This document shows, piece by piece, positions 43,938 through 54,077 of a stretch of 64,000 nt of DNA (its first letter is position 1; each line of letters starts with the position of its first letter). The stretch lies in NCBI GenBank assembly GCA_003554105.1, contig PWFQ01000065.1, forward strand, positions 25,007 to 89,006. Reading direction: 5' to 3'. Source of the stretch: Clostridiaceae bacterium. Its GTDB lineage: Bacteria; Bacillota; Clostridia; Peptostreptococcales; T1SED10-28. The notes under the pieces were generated by a model that was given only the letters and a program-made list of their open reading frames with translations, searched no databases and was not told where the DNA came from. A program made the translations under genes and the position numbers.

Positions 43938-45014
43938 TTATAATACATCCTTAAGATTATTTACGAAGATTGTATTTTCCTCCATTGTTCCCACAGAAAC
44001 ACGGATGAAAGTTCCATAGATTGGTCGAACAATTACTCCCCGCTTTTGAAGTTCTACAAATATTTCCTGAGCGTCCCGTTTCACATCTACGAGAACGTGA
44101 TTGGTTTCTGAAGGAGCATACTCTAAACCTAATTCATCAAAGTTATGGTAAAAGAACTCTTTGCCTTCTTTGTTAACCGAATAAATCTTTTCTATAAATG
44201 CATCGTCATCAAGTGCGGCAATAGCAGCAACCTGGGCAAGAGTGTTGACATTAAAAGGTCCGCGAATACGATTTATATGATCGATAATCTCTTCCGAGGC
44301 GATGGTAAAACCAACACGAAGAGCTGCTAATCCATAGGCTTTTGAAAATGTCCGCATAACGATTAAGTTAGGATATTTTTCAAGGTATCTTAATGAGTTT
44401 TGAGGATAATCCTTCCGCGTGACAAATTCGCGATAGGCTTCATCATAAATAATAACAATATCTTTCGGCACAGATGCTAAGAAATCTTCAAGGATGTCAG
44501 TGGTAAACATGGTACCGGTGGGATTATTCGGGTTACATAACCAGATCATTCTTGTCTTGTCAGTGATCTTCTCTTTCATGCCTGCTAAATCATAGGTGTG
44601 ATTCAGCAAAGGGACAATAACAGGGATTCCCCCCATCATCTTGCAAGTTGAAATATAGCGAGGAAATGTAATGTCCGCCATAATTACTTCGTCGCCTTCC
44701 TGGATAAAGGTTTTGGAAATTTGATCAACCATTTCGTCAGATCCGCTACTGGGAAGAATTTGACTTGGTTTAATATTAAACTTATCTGCAATAGCAGCTT
44801 TGAGATTAGTGGAATTTCCATCGGGATAAATGTGAAGGTGGCTCAGAGCATCTTGAATTGCATTATTTGCATTCTCCGAACACCCCAGGGGATTTTCGTT
44901 TGAAGCTAATTTTATTACGCGATCCAAACCATATTCTTTCTTGACATCGTCAATAGGTTTTCCTGGTTTATATGCCACCAGATCTTGTATTTGGGGGCGG
45001 AATTCAATAGACAT
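43938..45014 (-). CDS. hisC: Histidinol-phosphate / aromatic aminotransferase HisC
   Basis: Seen: 358 residues, full length; KLASNENPLGCS, NPNNPTGT, IIYDEAYREF, and the PLP lysine in RTFSKAYGLAALRVGF. AGGAGG precedes the ATG. Known: class I/II aminotransferase acting on histidinol phosphate; many also act on aromatic amino acids. It is a stand-alone gene, not in a his operon, so an aromatic role is possible. Confidence 0.93.
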   Translation of the reverse strand: MSIEFRPQIQDLVAYKPGKPIDDVKKEYGLDRVIKLASNENPLGCSENANNAIQDALSHLHIYPDGNSTNLKAAIADKFNIKPSQILPSSGSDEMVDQISKTFIQEGDEVIMADITFPRYISTCKMMGGIPVIVPLLNHTYDLAGMKEKITDKTRMIWLCNPNNPTGTMFTTDILEDFLASVPKDIVIIYDEAYREFVTRKDYPQNSLRYLEKYPNLIVMRTFSKAYGLAALRVGFTIASEEIIDHINRIRGPFNVNTLAQVAAIAALDDDAFIEKIYSVNKEGKEFFYHNFDELGLEYAPSETNHVLVDVKRDAQEIFVELQKRGVIVRPIYGTFIRVSVGTMEENTIFVNNLKDVL

Positions 45015-45189
45015 GAAATAACCTCCTTGTGAATTTATTTGAACTATTCAAAAACCATTATAACATAGAAAGGAATGAATAGAGGATAATTTACAGGGAA
45101 ATTTTTAATCATAAAAGAAGGGTTTTTTCATATTTTATAGAATATTATAGTAAGTCAAAAAACTTTATCTCAAAATTGGAGGGAAGTCT

Positions 45190-47259
45190 ATGAAAGTCTA
45201 CAAAGGCAAAGAAATTAGAAACGTAGCGATTTTAGGACATGGTGGGAGCGGAAAAACAACGCTTACTGAAGCAGCACTCTACACGACGCAAGTGAAAAAT
45301 CGAATTGGGAGTGTTGATGATGGAAACACCACATCAGACTTTGATAAGGAAGAAATTGCACGGAAAACTTCAATCAGCACTTCGTTAATTCCCGTTGAAT
45401 GGAACAACCACAAAATTAACTTCCTTGATACACCAGGGTATTTTGATTTTATCGGAGAAGTACAGAGTGCTAGAAAAACTGCCGGCAGCTTGCTGATCAT
45501 GATGGATGCCACCAGCGGAATTGAAGTTGGAACGGAAAGCGCTTGGGAATATGCCATGGATAAAAATCGGCCTACGTTTATTTTTGTGAATAAAATGGAT
45601 AAAGAAAATGCTGATTTTACAAAGGTTCTTGAAGACTTAAGAGAGAAATTCGGGAAGAAGATTGCTCCTTTCCAAATTCCATTAGGAGAAAAGGACGGAT
45701 TTATAGGAAACGTTAATGTTGTTAAAATGATAGCAAGAGAATATGATGGTCAAAACTGCAATGAAAAGGAGATCCCTTCAGAGATGATTGATCAGGCAAA
45801 TGAAATGAGGGAGCTTCTGATTGAATCCGTAGCGGAGAGTGATGAAGATTTACTGGAGAAGTATTTTGAAGGCGAAGAATTTACTGAAGAAGAAATTCAA
45901 CAGGGATTACGGGCAGGTGTCATTAATGGTGAGATTGTACCGGTTGTATGCGGATCAACCGTAAAAAACGTTGGAGTCCACACATTAATGGATATGATTA
46001 TCGATTATTCCCCTTCTCCACAGGATATGCCGCCGAAAGAGGGGATAAATCCCATAACTGAGGAACCTGAAGAGAGAGGTTTTGAGGAAGATGCTCCATT
46101 TTCTGCGCAAGTCTTTAAAACCATTGTTGATCCATATCTTGGTAAAATCACTTTGCTCAAGGTGTTCTCGGGCATCCTGAAAAATGACATGGAAGTTTTA
46201 AATGCGAACAAAGATGAAAAGGAAAAATTAGGTGCCCCCTTCCTGCTTAGGGGAAAAGATCAGATCGAAATTAGCGAAGTCCGTGCAGGTGATATCGCTG
46301 CTGTATCCAAGCTTCAACACACAATGACGGGGGATACCCTTTGTGATATCGACAAACCTATTGTGTACAGTCCGATTGAATTCGAAGAGCCGCAACTATA
46401 TTTAGCTATTCGTCCAAAAGCCAGGGGAGATGAAGAAAAGATCAGCTCAGGGCTTCAAAAATTATCGGAAGAAGATCCTTCCTTCCTTTTTGAAAGAAAC
46501 AAAGAAACGAAACAGGTCTTGGTAAGAGGACAGGGAGAACTTCATATAAAAATCATTTGCAATAAACTGAAGAATAAGTTCGGTGTTGATGTTGAGTTGG
46601 AGGATGCGAAAGTTCCCTATAGGGAGACAATCAAAAATAAAGCAGACGTCCAAGGAAAGCATAAGAAGCAATCAGGTGGTCACGGACAGTACGGGGATGT
46701 AAAAATGACATTTGAACCATCCCAAAAGGATTTTGAATTTGAAGAAAAGATTTTTGGAGGATCGGTTCCAAAGTCCTATATACCTGCTGTTGAAAAAGGG
46801 ATTATCGAGAGCATGGGAAAAGGAGTATTGGCGGGACAGCCTGTAACGAAAATTAAAGCAACATTGTATGATGGTTCATATCATGATGTGGATTCTTCGG
46901 AAATGGCATTTAAAATAGCTGCATCCATAGCATTTAAAAAAGGTATGGAGGAAGCAAAACCGATTCTTCTGGAACCCATTGTAAAAGTTGAAGTGTTGGT
47001 TCCCGAAGATTACATGGGGGACGTAATGGGAGACCTCAATAAGCGAAGAGGAAAAATCAACGGGATGGAGCCTCAGAACAATGGTAAACAGGTTGTTATT
47101 GCTGAGGTGCCACAATCCGAGATGTTTAAGTATGCCATTGACTTACGTTCAATGACCCAGGCCCGCGGGAAATTTTCCATGGAATTCCTTCGATACGAAG
47201 AAGTTCCGGCTAATCTTACCGGTAAAATTGTTGAAGCTCTGAAAGAAGAAGAAGAGTAA
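45190..47259 (+). CDS. EF-G-like translation GTPase (EF-G2 type paralogue)
   Basis: Seen: 689 residues; the P-loop is GHGGSGKTTL rather than the AHIDAGKTT of canonical EF-G, followed by the switch region with ARKTSISTS, LDTPGYFDF and FVNKMD, then domains II-V ending with RSMTQARGKFSMEFL. Known: EF-G2/FusA2 paralogues bind GTP and ribosomes but canonical fusA normally sits with rpsL/rpsG; that gene is not in this window. Function in translocation, recycling or stress is not settled. Single gene with its own terminator. Confidence 0.93.
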   Translation: MKVYKGKEIRNVAILGHGGSGKTTLTEAALYTTQVKNRIGSVDDGNTTSDFDKEEIARKTSISTSLIPVEWNNHKINFLDTPGYFDFIGEVQSARKTAGSLLIMMDATSGIEVGTESAWEYAMDKNRPTFIFVNKMDKENADFTKVLEDLREKFGKKIAPFQIPLGEKDGFIGNVNVVKMIAREYDGQNCNEKEIPSEMIDQANEMRELLIESVAESDEDLLEKYFEGEEFTEEEIQQGLRAGVINGEIVPVVCGSTVKNVGVHTLMDMIIDYSPSPQDMPPKEGINPITEEPEERGFEEDAPFSAQVFKTIVDPYLGKITLLKVFSGILKNDMEVLNANKDEKEKLGAPFLLRGKDQIEISEVRAGDIAAVSKLQHTMTGDTLCDIDKPIVYSPIEFEEPQLYLAIRPKARGDEEKISSGLQKLSEEDPSFLFERNKETKQVLVRGQGELHIKIICNKLKNKFGVDVELEDAKVPYRETIKNKADVQGKHKKQSGGHGQYGDVKMTFEPSQKDFEFEEKIFGGSVPKSYIPAVEKGIIESMGKGVLAGQPVTKIKATLYDGSYHDVDSSEMAFKIAASIAFKKGMEEAKPILLEPIVKVEVLVPEDYMGDVMGDLNKRRGKINGMEPQNNGKQVVIAEVPQSEMFKYAIDLRSMTQARGKFSMEFLRYEEVPANLTGKIVEALKEEEE

Positions 47260-47294
47260 AGCATCCATAAAGACAATGTAATAGTAAGAGTTTG

Positions 47295-47320
47295 AGAGAG
47301 CGTGAAAACGCTCTCTTTAT
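47295..47320 (+). terminator. Terminator of the EF-G-like gene
   Basis: 9-bp perfect stem AGAGAGCGT (47295-47303) / ACGCTCTCT (47308-47316) with GAAA loop and T-rich tail. Confidence 0.9.
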
Positions 47321-47459
47321 TTATGGACCTTATCGATTTCAAAGAATGTTCTCTAGTGAAGTGTAGACATCTTGTTTCAAAAAGCAATTTTTCTATAATA
47401 ACAGGTCGTTTAAAGAACAGGAAAATGGATAACTAATCTATGGAGACTGGAAAAAAGAA

Positions 47460-47503
47460 TTGAATTTTGGTATGATAAAACTATAAAGTCAAAGAAAGTC
47501 AAA
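47460..47503 (+). promoter_or_regulatory. ctsR promoter with CtsR operator
   Basis: Candidate promoter TTGAAT (47460-47465), 16-base spacer, TATAAA (47482-47487). AGTCAAA-GAA-AGTCAAA (47487-47503) matches the direct-heptad CtsR operator (RGTCAAA-N3-RGTCAAA) just past the -10 box, so the operon should be self-repressed and heat induced. Confidence 0.85.
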
Positions 47504-47517
47504 AAGCGGGTGGAATT

Positions 47518-47982
47518 ATGGCGAAAATTAGTAATATGATCGAAGAATTCTTGAAAGACCTGATTGAAGAAAGTCGGGATGGGAACATTGAAATACAAAG
47601 AAATCACATTGCTAAGGATTTTGACTGTTCCCCTTCACAAATCAACTATGTACTGAGAACCCGGTTTTCTTTGAAAGAAGGGTACCGAATCATAAGCTAC
47701 CGGGGTGGTGGAGGATATGTGCGTATTGAAAAAATGGTTTTGGATCGTGAACATCTGGTAAATGAATTGTTGAAAGAGATCGGCGATGAAATTTCGAAGG
47801 GAAAGGCTTTTAGCATTCTTGATTTCTTGGAAGAATACAAAGTTTGTTCAGAAAGGGAAAGGAAGATGCTTCAAACGATTTTAGAGGATCATACTTTGTC
47901 AATTCCTGTAGAAAAGAAGAACCGTTTAAGAGCACAAATCTTAAAGTTAGCCATCGGAGTCTTATCTGAAAAAGAAGGATAG
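47518..47982 (+). CDS. ctsR: CtsR stress repressor
   Basis: Seen: 154 residues; N-terminal MIEEFLKDL, winged-helix region CSPSQINYVLRTRFS and the glycine-rich tetraglycine wing SYRGGGGYVRI, which is the heat-sensing loop. Known: represses clp genes and is released by heat or McsB. First gene of ctsR-mcsA-mcsB-clpC-radA; a matching operator lies 15 bases upstream. Confidence 0.96.
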   Translation: MAKISNMIEEFLKDLIEESRDGNIEIQRNHIAKDFDCSPSQINYVLRTRFSLKEGYRIISYRGGGGYVRIEKMVLDREHLVNELLKEIGDEISKGKAFSILDFLEEYKVCSERERKMLQTILEDHTLSIPVEKKNRLRAQILKLAIGVLSEKEG

Positions 47983-47997
47983 AAAGGAGAAGAGATA

Positions 47998-48501
47998 ATG
48001 CTATGTCAGGAATGCAAACAAAGGAATGCAACGATTATATACAAGAAACTCATTCATGGTGAAAAAAGAGAATTCCATCTATGTGAAATTTGTGCAGGTA
48101 AAAAGGAACCCTATCATCAACAAGTGTTCAATATCAACCAATTTCTGTCAGGACTCCTTGAGCTTGAGAAAGGCAATCAAGGATTTACAATTAACAGAGA
48201 GGAAGAATTAAGTTGCAATGGATGTGGGATGACATATATGGAATTTAAGAAATTTGGAAGGTTTGGTTGTTCTCAATGTTACGAAACCTTTCGCGAAAAA
48301 ATAACACCTCTTCTCAGAAAAATTCATGGGAATGAAGATCACAGGGGAAAAATTCCCAAACGAGGTGGAGGGAACTTTCATCTTAAACAGAAGGTGCGTC
48401 ATAAGAAACTGGAGATGAAGCAAGCAATTGAAAAAGAAAACTTTGAAGACGCTGCAAGACTCAGGGATGAAATACAAGCTCTTGAACAGGAGATCGATTA
48501 A
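47998..48501 (+). CDS. mcsA: McsA, zinc-binding activator of McsB
   Basis: Seen: 167 residues; zinc-type cysteine pairs at Cys3/Cys6 and Cys29/Cys32, two more (SCNGCG and GCSQC), and a C-terminal UVR motif (KLEMKQAIEKENFEDAARL). Known: activates the McsB kinase and helps control CtsR. Follows ctsR by 15 bases with AAAGGAG. Confidence 0.95.
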   Translation: MLCQECKQRNATIIYKKLIHGEKREFHLCEICAGKKEPYHQQVFNINQFLSGLLELEKGNQGFTINREEELSCNGCGMTYMEFKKFGRFGCSQCYETFREKITPLLRKIHGNEDHRGKIPKRGGGNFHLKQKVRHKKLEMKQAIEKENFEDAARLRDEIQALEQEID

Positions 48502-48513
48502 AGGAGGGTACAA

Positions 48514-49569
48514 ATGCCTAGTTGGATGACGAAAGAAGGCCCGGATCAGGACATTGTTGTAAGCAGTAGAATCCGATTAGCACGTAATTTGAGAAACTAC
48601 TCATTCCCGACCGTGAAAGATTTGCGAAAAGAGGTTAAAATCATTGAATTGGTTGGAGAAAGCATTTTCTCCGTCAATAAAAACATGAAAGAGGATTTCC
48701 AACTGAAACAAATGGAAGATTTGACGGATATTGAACGAATGGAAAAAGTCGAAAAACACATGATCAGTCCTCAATTGGGAGAGAAAATAGAAGGAGCCGC
48801 AGTGTTGTTTAATCGAGAGGAAAATTTGATCATCATGATCAATGAAGAGGATCATCTTCGAATACAGGCACTGCTCCCAGGATTTCAATTAAAAAAGGCA
48901 TTTGGAATGGCGAATCAAATTGACGACCTAATTGAAGAAAAATTGGATTATGCTTTTGATGAGAGCTTAGGATATTTGACAGCTTGCCCGACTAACGTCG
49001 GAACTGGAATTCGAGGTTCTGTAATGTTACATCTTCCAATTCTAACGTTGACCGGTCACATTAACAGCATTCTGCAATTTTCCAATAAAGTGGGTCTTGC
49101 CGTAAGGGGAGTATATGGAGAAGGGAGCGGTTACTCTGGAAACCTCTATCAGATATCAAATCAGATTTCTCTTGGAGCAACAGAGGAGGAAATTATTCAA
49201 AAGTTAGAGGATGTGACCCAGCAAATCATTGGAAAGGAAAGGGCACTGCGGGAGGAGCTCATACAAAATAAACGACCGGAAATAGAGGACCAGGTTTATC
49301 GTTCCCGAGGGATTTTGGAAAATTCACGGATGATTTCCAGTGAAGAGGCAATGAATCATCTCTCAAACCTTCAATTGGGAGTAAGTTTAGGTCTGATCAA
49401 GGACATTACAAGCGGTTTTCTTAACCAGTTGTTTATTAAAATACAACCGGGATCATTGCAAAAGCATTACAATAACGAATTAATACTCAGTGTCAGGAAT
49501 CAGAAACGAAGTTCAATGATCCGTGAAGAAATAAAGCGTCATACGGAAAATAATAATACAGAGGAGTGA
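48514..49569 (+). CDS. mcsB: Protein-arginine kinase McsB
   Basis: Seen: 351 residues; guanidino-kinase fold with VVSSRIRLARNLR (phosphagen kinase-like nucleotide arginines), LGYLTACPTNVGTG (catalytic-cysteine region) and VRGVYGEGSGYSGNLYQISNQ. Known: phosphorylates arginine on CtsR and on proteins marked for ClpC-ClpP. AAAGGAGG precedes the ATG, 12 bases after mcsA. Confidence 0.96.
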   Translation: MPSWMTKEGPDQDIVVSSRIRLARNLRNYSFPTVKDLRKEVKIIELVGESIFSVNKNMKEDFQLKQMEDLTDIERMEKVEKHMISPQLGEKIEGAAVLFNREENLIIMINEEDHLRIQALLPGFQLKKAFGMANQIDDLIEEKLDYAFDESLGYLTACPTNVGTGIRGSVMLHLPILTLTGHINSILQFSNKVGLAVRGVYGEGSGYSGNLYQISNQISLGATEEEIIQKLEDVTQQIIGKERALREELIQNKRPEIEDQVYRSRGILENSRMISSEEAMNHLSNLQLGVSLGLIKDITSGFLNQLFIKIQPGSLQKHYNNELILSVRNQKRSSMIREEIKRHTENNNTEE

Positions 49570-49575
49570 TCCAAT

Positions 49576-52017
49576 ATGTCAATGAATGGAAAATTCACCG
49601 ATAGAGCTCAAAAGGTGATTCTGCTATCCCAGGAAATTGCTCAAAATTACGGTCACAACTATGTCGGAACAGAACATTTGCTTCTTGGTTTGCTAAATGA
49701 AGGTCAAGGCATTGCTGCAGAAACATTAAAAAAGTTGGGTGCGGACTTCAATAAAATTGAGAAGATGATTGTTACGCTCGTTGGTCGTGGAGATGAAGAA
49801 GGAGCATTATTGGGATTCACACCAAGAACAAAAAAAGTATTTGAGTTAAGCCTTCATGAAGCAAGGGAATTAGGTACAAATTATATAGGAACAGAACATT
49901 TATTGCTGGGCCTCATTAAAGAGGGAGAAGGAATCGCTGCAAAGGTTCTTGTTGAAACAGGAATTGATCTGGACAAAGTTAAATCCGAAATAGCAAGACA
50001 ACTTTCCGGCTCTAAAAATCAGGGAGATGAGAGTAATACCGAGAGTATTGGGAAATCCAAAACTCAAACTCTGGACCAGTATGGGCGGGATCTTACCAAA
50101 ATGGCTTCTGAAGACCGTCTGGATCCGGTAATCGGAAGAGAGAAAGAAATTCAGCGGGTGATACAGATTCTCAGCCGAAGAACAAAAAACAATCCCTGCT
50201 TAATAGGAGAGGCAGGAGTAGGGAAAACTGCTGTTGCTGAAGGTTTAGCTCAAAAAATCTTTGAAGGGAATATTCCTGAAATACTTAAAGAAAAGAGAAT
50301 CGTCAGTTTGGACCTCTCATCCATGGTGGCAGGATCAAAATATCGTGGGGAATTTGAAGAACGTCTGAAAAAAGTAATAGAAGAGTTGAGAGAAGCAAAA
50401 AATGTAATTCTTTTCATTGATGAGATTCACACACTTGTTGGAGCAGGTGCAGCTGAAGGATCAATTGATGCGTCGAATATTCTTAAACCCGCACTTGCAC
50501 GGGGAGAGCTACAGGCGATAGGAGCAACAACAACTGATGAATACAAGAAGCATATTGAAAAAGATGCAGCTTTGGAGAGGCGATTTCAGTCAATATTAGT
50601 AGAAGAACCTTCTCAGGAAGATGCTATAAAAATATTGGAAGGTCTCAGAGATAGATATGAAGCCCATCATCGAGTGAAGATCACTGATGAGGCTATCGTT
50701 TCAGCTGTAGAACTTTCTCATCGATATATCAGTGATCGTTATCTTCCTGATAAAGCCATTGATCTTCTTGATGAAGCAGGATCGAAAATACGACTGGAGA
50801 CTGTTACTGCTCCTCCGGATTTGAAAATATTACATGAAAAACTGGAAAAAATTGAAAAAGAGAAAGAAGAGGCAGTAAGCATCCAAGACTTCGAACGAGC
50901 TGCGAAACTACGGGATCAAGAGTCGGAAATACAAAAAGAGCTAAAGGAAAAAGAAAGTCAGTGGAAAAGCCGAAGCACAAAAAAAGAGGCAGTTTTGGCG
51001 GAAGAAGATATTGCAACTGTGGTTTCCAATTGGACTGGAATCCCTGTGAATAAACTACAGGAAGAAGAAACTGAGAGGCTTTTGAATATGGAAGAGATTC
51101 TTCATCAACGTGTGATAGGGCAGGATGAAGCAGTGAAATCTGTATCCCGTGCAATACGAAGGGCGAGAGTAGGTTTAAAGGATCCCCAAAAACCCATTGG
51201 GTCATTTATTTTCCTCGGACCGACCGGGGTTGGAAAGACAGAACTTTCAAAAGCTCTTGCTGAAGTGATGTTTGGAGATGAAAATGCAATGATTCGCATT
51301 GATATGTCCGAATATATGGAAAAACACACCGTATCCCGACTAATCGGGTCACCGCCGGGATATGTAGGATACGATGAAGGAGGACAACTCACAGATAAGG
51401 TGAGAAGAAAGCCCTATTCAGTCGTGCTTTTCGATGAAATCGAAAAAGCACACCCTGATGTATTTAATGTATTATTGCAAATAATGGATGATGGACGACT
51501 TACAGACGCTAAGGGAAAAACTGTTGACTTCAAAAATACCGTAATCATCATGACTTCAAACGTAGGACTCAGTACAATCAGAAAGCAGCGGACTTTGGGT
51601 TTTGCAATCGAGGGAGAAAACCAGAAGAGAGATGAGTATGAGAAAATGAAGGAGAATGTCATGGAAGAACTCAAGCGTAATTTTCGCCCCGAATTTTTAA
51701 ATCGGATCGATGACACAATTGTTTTTCACAGTCTTGATCAAGAGCACATTCATGAAATTGTTAAACTGATGGTGAAAGGTGTGGAAGATCGCTTGGAAAA
51801 ACTTAACATTCACCTGGAAATCAAGGAAAGTGCGATGGAGCATATTGCAGAAGTGGGATATGATCCTCAATATGGAGCACGCCCACTGAAACGCGCGATT
51901 CAAAAATTGGTTGAAGATAAAATTTCTGAGGAAATGCTCAGAAGTACAGTTAAAGAGGGTGATCGATTAGATTTGGTATTTGAAGAGGGCGAAATGATGC
52001 TTACAAAAAAATACTAG
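49576..52017 (+). CDS. clpC: ATP-dependent Clp protease ATPase ClpC
   Basis: Seen: 813 residues; two N-terminal Clp repeats ([13 protein letters not shown] and [13 protein letters not shown]), AAA-1 with [13 protein letters not shown] (near 211), a UVR-containing middle domain ([12 protein letters not shown]), AAA-2 with [13 protein letters not shown] (near 548), and the C-terminal D2-small domain. Known: unfolds proteins for ClpP with McsB-tagged or MecA-delivered substrates. Six bases after mcsB. Confidence 0.97.
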   Translation: MSMNGKFTDRAQKVILLSQEIAQNYGHNYVGTEHLLLGLLNEGQGIAAETLKKLGADFNKIEKMIVTLVGRGDEEGALLGFTPRTKKVFELSLHEARELGTNYIGTEHLLLGLIKEGEGIAAKVLVETGIDLDKVKSEIARQLSGSKNQGDESNTESIGKSKTQTLDQYGRDLTKMASEDRLDPVIGREKEIQRVIQILSRRTKNNPCLIGEAGVGKTAVAEGLAQKIFEGNIPEILKEKRIVSLDLSSMVAGSKYRGEFEERLKKVIEELREAKNVILFIDEIHTLVGAGAAEGSIDASNILKPALARGELQAIGATTTDEYKKHIEKDAALERRFQSILVEEPSQEDAIKILEGLRDRYEAHHRVKITDEAIVSAVELSHRYISDRYLPDKAIDLLDEAGSKIRLETVTAPPDLKILHEKLEKIEKEKEEAVSIQDFERAAKLRDQESEIQKELKEKESQWKSRSTKKEAVLAEEDIATVVSNWTGIPVNKLQEEETERLLNMEEILHQRVIGQDEAVKSVSRAIRRARVGLKDPQKPIGSFIFLGPTGVGKTELSKALAEVMFGDENAMIRIDMSEYMEKHTVSRLIGSPPGYVGYDEGGQLTDKVRRKPYSVVLFDEIEKAHPDVFNVLLQIMDDGRLTDAKGKTVDFKNTVIIMTSNVGLSTIRKQRTLGFAIEGENQKRDEYEKMKENVMEELKRNFRPEFLNRIDDTIVFHSLDQEHIHEIVKLMVKGVEDRLEKLNIHLEIKESAMEHIAEVGYDPQYGARPLKRAIQKLVEDKISEEMLRSTVKEGDRLDLVFEEGEMMLTKKY

Positions 52018-52052
52018 GATGCAGTTTTCATAATTCCTGAAGGGAGCTTGTA

Positions 52053-53423
52053 ATGGCAAAATCAAAAACAAAATTCTTTTGCACAGGTTGTGGATATGAA
52101 ACACCAAAATGGATGGGAAGATGTCCTGGATGCAATGAATGGAATACCTTTGAAGAAGAAAGGATCGTCGCAAAAAAGGGGAAACAGCCATCGGCGACAA
52201 CAGGTCCCAGTGTTAAACCTGTTAAAATTAAAGAGATAAAATCAGGGGGCTATGGGAGACTGGATACAGGTATTCGAGAATTGAATCGTGTTCTGGGAGG
52301 AGGAGTTGTGATGGGATCCCTCTCTTTGATCTCCGGAGAACCGGGTATCGGAAAGTCAACGCTGATTCTCCAGTGCATCAGTAATATGGCGAATAAGTAC
52401 GGAAAAGCACTTTATGTATCGGGCGAGGAATCGGTAGAACAGCTTAAAATGAGAGGGGAGAGACTGGATGCTATTGCGGAGGATCTCTATATTGTTTCGG
52501 AAACGAATATTGAAGTCGTTGAAGAATACATCTCAAATTTGCAACCAAAATTTTTAGTGATCGATTCAATCCAGACCCTTTATCGGGAAGAACTATTTTC
52601 GGGTCCCGGCAGTGTATCCCAAGTGAAAGAATGTGTAAACAATCTTATGAGAATCGCAAAATCAACAAACATTCCGATATTTATTGTAGCTCATGTTACA
52701 AAACAAGGTGAGCTGGCAGGTCCTCGAGTGCTTGAGCATATGGTTGATACTGTATTACATTTCGAAGGGGAACGTTCAATGGGTTTCCGCATCCTCCGTG
52801 CTTTAAAGAATCGGTTCGGAACAACCAGTGAGATCGGAGTTTTTGAAATGGCTGAAGAGGGTCTTGTGGAAATCTTCAATCCTTCTGAGATCTTTTTAGA
52901 GACATTGCAAGAGCGAAACGAAGGAGCGGTGGTTGTATCCTCAGTTGAAGGGACAAGACCCTTACTCATTGAAATACAAGCACTTGTCACACCAAACAAT
53001 ATAGGGTTTGCACGTCGTACTGCTGTAGGGATCGACCGTAATCGACTGAATCTTATTATCGCAGTCCTCGAGAAAAAAATCAAAGTTCCTTTGGAGAATT
53101 ATGATGTTTATATCAATGTGGTGGGAGGATTGAAACTTGAGGGAACATCTTACGATCTGGGAGTGGCTGTGAGTATTTACTCCAGTTATGAGGGGATCGA
53201 TCTTCCTTCGAAAAAAGTCATGGTTCTCGGAGAGCTTAGCTTAACAGGTGAGATACGCCCTGTTACTCAAGCAGAGAAGATGATCAGGGAAGCTGAAAAA
53301 ATGGGGTTTGAAGCTGTCCTGCTTTCCAATCGAAACAAAAAGAAGCTTCCGGAATCTATAAAAATTAAGATTTTGGGAGTTGACGATTTGCATGATGCAA
53401 TTGAAACTCTTAAAAGATACTAA
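52053..53423 (+). CDS. radA: DNA repair ATPase RadA
   Basis: Seen: 456 residues; C4 zinc finger with Cys10, Cys13, Cys24 and Cys27, Walker A GEPGIGKSTL, KNRFG motif in LKNRFGTTSEIG, and a C-terminal Lon-protease-like domain. Known: branch-migration and recombination factor. Follows clpC by 35 bases in the usual order; disA, which normally comes next, is absent here. Confidence 0.96.
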   Translation: MAKSKTKFFCTGCGYETPKWMGRCPGCNEWNTFEEERIVAKKGKQPSATTGPSVKPVKIKEIKSGGYGRLDTGIRELNRVLGGGVVMGSLSLISGEPGIGKSTLILQCISNMANKYGKALYVSGEESVEQLKMRGERLDAIAEDLYIVSETNIEVVEEYISNLQPKFLVIDSIQTLYREELFSGPGSVSQVKECVNNLMRIAKSTNIPIFIVAHVTKQGELAGPRVLEHMVDTVLHFEGERSMGFRILRALKNRFGTTSEIGVFEMAEEGLVEIFNPSEIFLETLQERNEGAVVVSSVEGTRPLLIEIQALVTPNNIGFARRTAVGIDRNRLNLIIAVLEKKIKVPLENYDVYINVVGGLKLEGTSYDLGVAVSIYSSYEGIDLPSKKVMVLGELSLTGEIRPVTQAEKMIREAEKMGFEAVLLSNRNKKKLPESIKIKILGVDDLHDAIETLKRY

Positions 53424-53452
53424 AAAAACGAGCTAGACACTACTAGCTCGTT
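53422..53452 (-). terminator. Terminator between radA and the convergent conserved gene
   Basis: AACGAGCTAG (53427-53436) pairs with CTAGCTCGTT (53443-53452); on the minus strand the stem is followed by T7. It probably acts for both genes. Confidence 0.8.
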
Positions 53453-53469
53453 CTGGCAATCGGATTTCA

Positions 53470-53868
53470 TTAAAGCAGCCCATATTTCCCAAGCAGTTTC
53501 AGTTGCTTGTAATATTCTTCTGTCATTTCCTCGACATCGAACTCAAAATTATTACAAAGTGCGAATAGATAAAAGAGGTTATTAGAAATTTCCTGTTTAA
53601 TCTTTTCTTCGCAAGTATGACAAAGATCTCCTTCGACATGATTGGACATGTAGGATTTGAGCTTTGAAAAAGTTACATCATCAGGGATGTCCGGTTTTTC
53701 AGCATGAATTTTAATGCAACCGCAATTAGTGCTAGCCTTTGCAACCGAACGATTAACACGAGCACTGCTTTCCTGTACTTTACTTAGAATATCTAATATG
53801 CTTTTGTGACGAATGAGAACATCATCGACAAGCTCTTGAAATTCTTTCAGTGAAAAATTCCCGTCCAT
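53470..53868 (-). CDS. Conserved clostridial protein of unknown function
   Basis: Seen: 132 residues from ATG 53868, which follows AAGGGG; the longer frame to 53910 would begin inside the promoter. Helical, with SLKEFQELVDDVLIRHKSIL, TNCGCIKIHA and LCHTCEEKI (a CGC and a CxxC, a possible metal site), ending KLLGKYGLL. I recall similar unnamed proteins beside radA/carD in other clostridia, but cannot name the family. The gene sits in the radA-carD gap, on the opposite strand. Confidence 0.7.
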   Translation of the reverse strand: MDGNFSLKEFQELVDDVLIRHKSILDILSKVQESSARVNRSVAKASTNCGCIKIHAEKPDIPDDVTFSKLKSYMSNHVEGDLCHTCEEKIKQEISNNLFYLFALCNNFEFDVEEMTEEYYKQLKLLGKYGLL

Positions 53869-53908
53869 ATTGTCAACCCCTTGATTTTGTTTATGCTTCT
53901 TTGTAAAC

Positions 53909-53938
53909 ATTATACTTATAAGGTCTTGGGATTGTCAA
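53909..53938 (-). promoter_or_regulatory. Promoter of the conserved minus-strand gene
   Basis: Minus strand TTGACA (plus 53933-53938), 18-base spacer, TATAAT (plus 53909-53914). It fixes the gene start at 53868 rather than 53910. Confidence 0.8.
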
Positions 53939-53972
53939 TAAAATTTCGGTATAAATTCCCTAAGAGTGTTAA

Positions 53973-54041
53973 TTGACAAGAAAACTGTCCTGTGATAGAA
54001 TATTTGGTTTATTTGACTACTATTGAAGCTTCGTGTATAAT
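53973..54041 (+). promoter_or_regulatory. Tandem promoters of the carD-type gene
   Basis: P1: TTGACA (53973-53978), 17 bases, TAGAAT (53996-54001). P2: TTGACT (54013-54018), 17 bases, TATAAT (54036-54041). Both are near consensus. Confidence 0.8.
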
Positions 54042-54077
54042 TTATACGAGAGTAAATAAACCTACGGAGGAAAAGCG

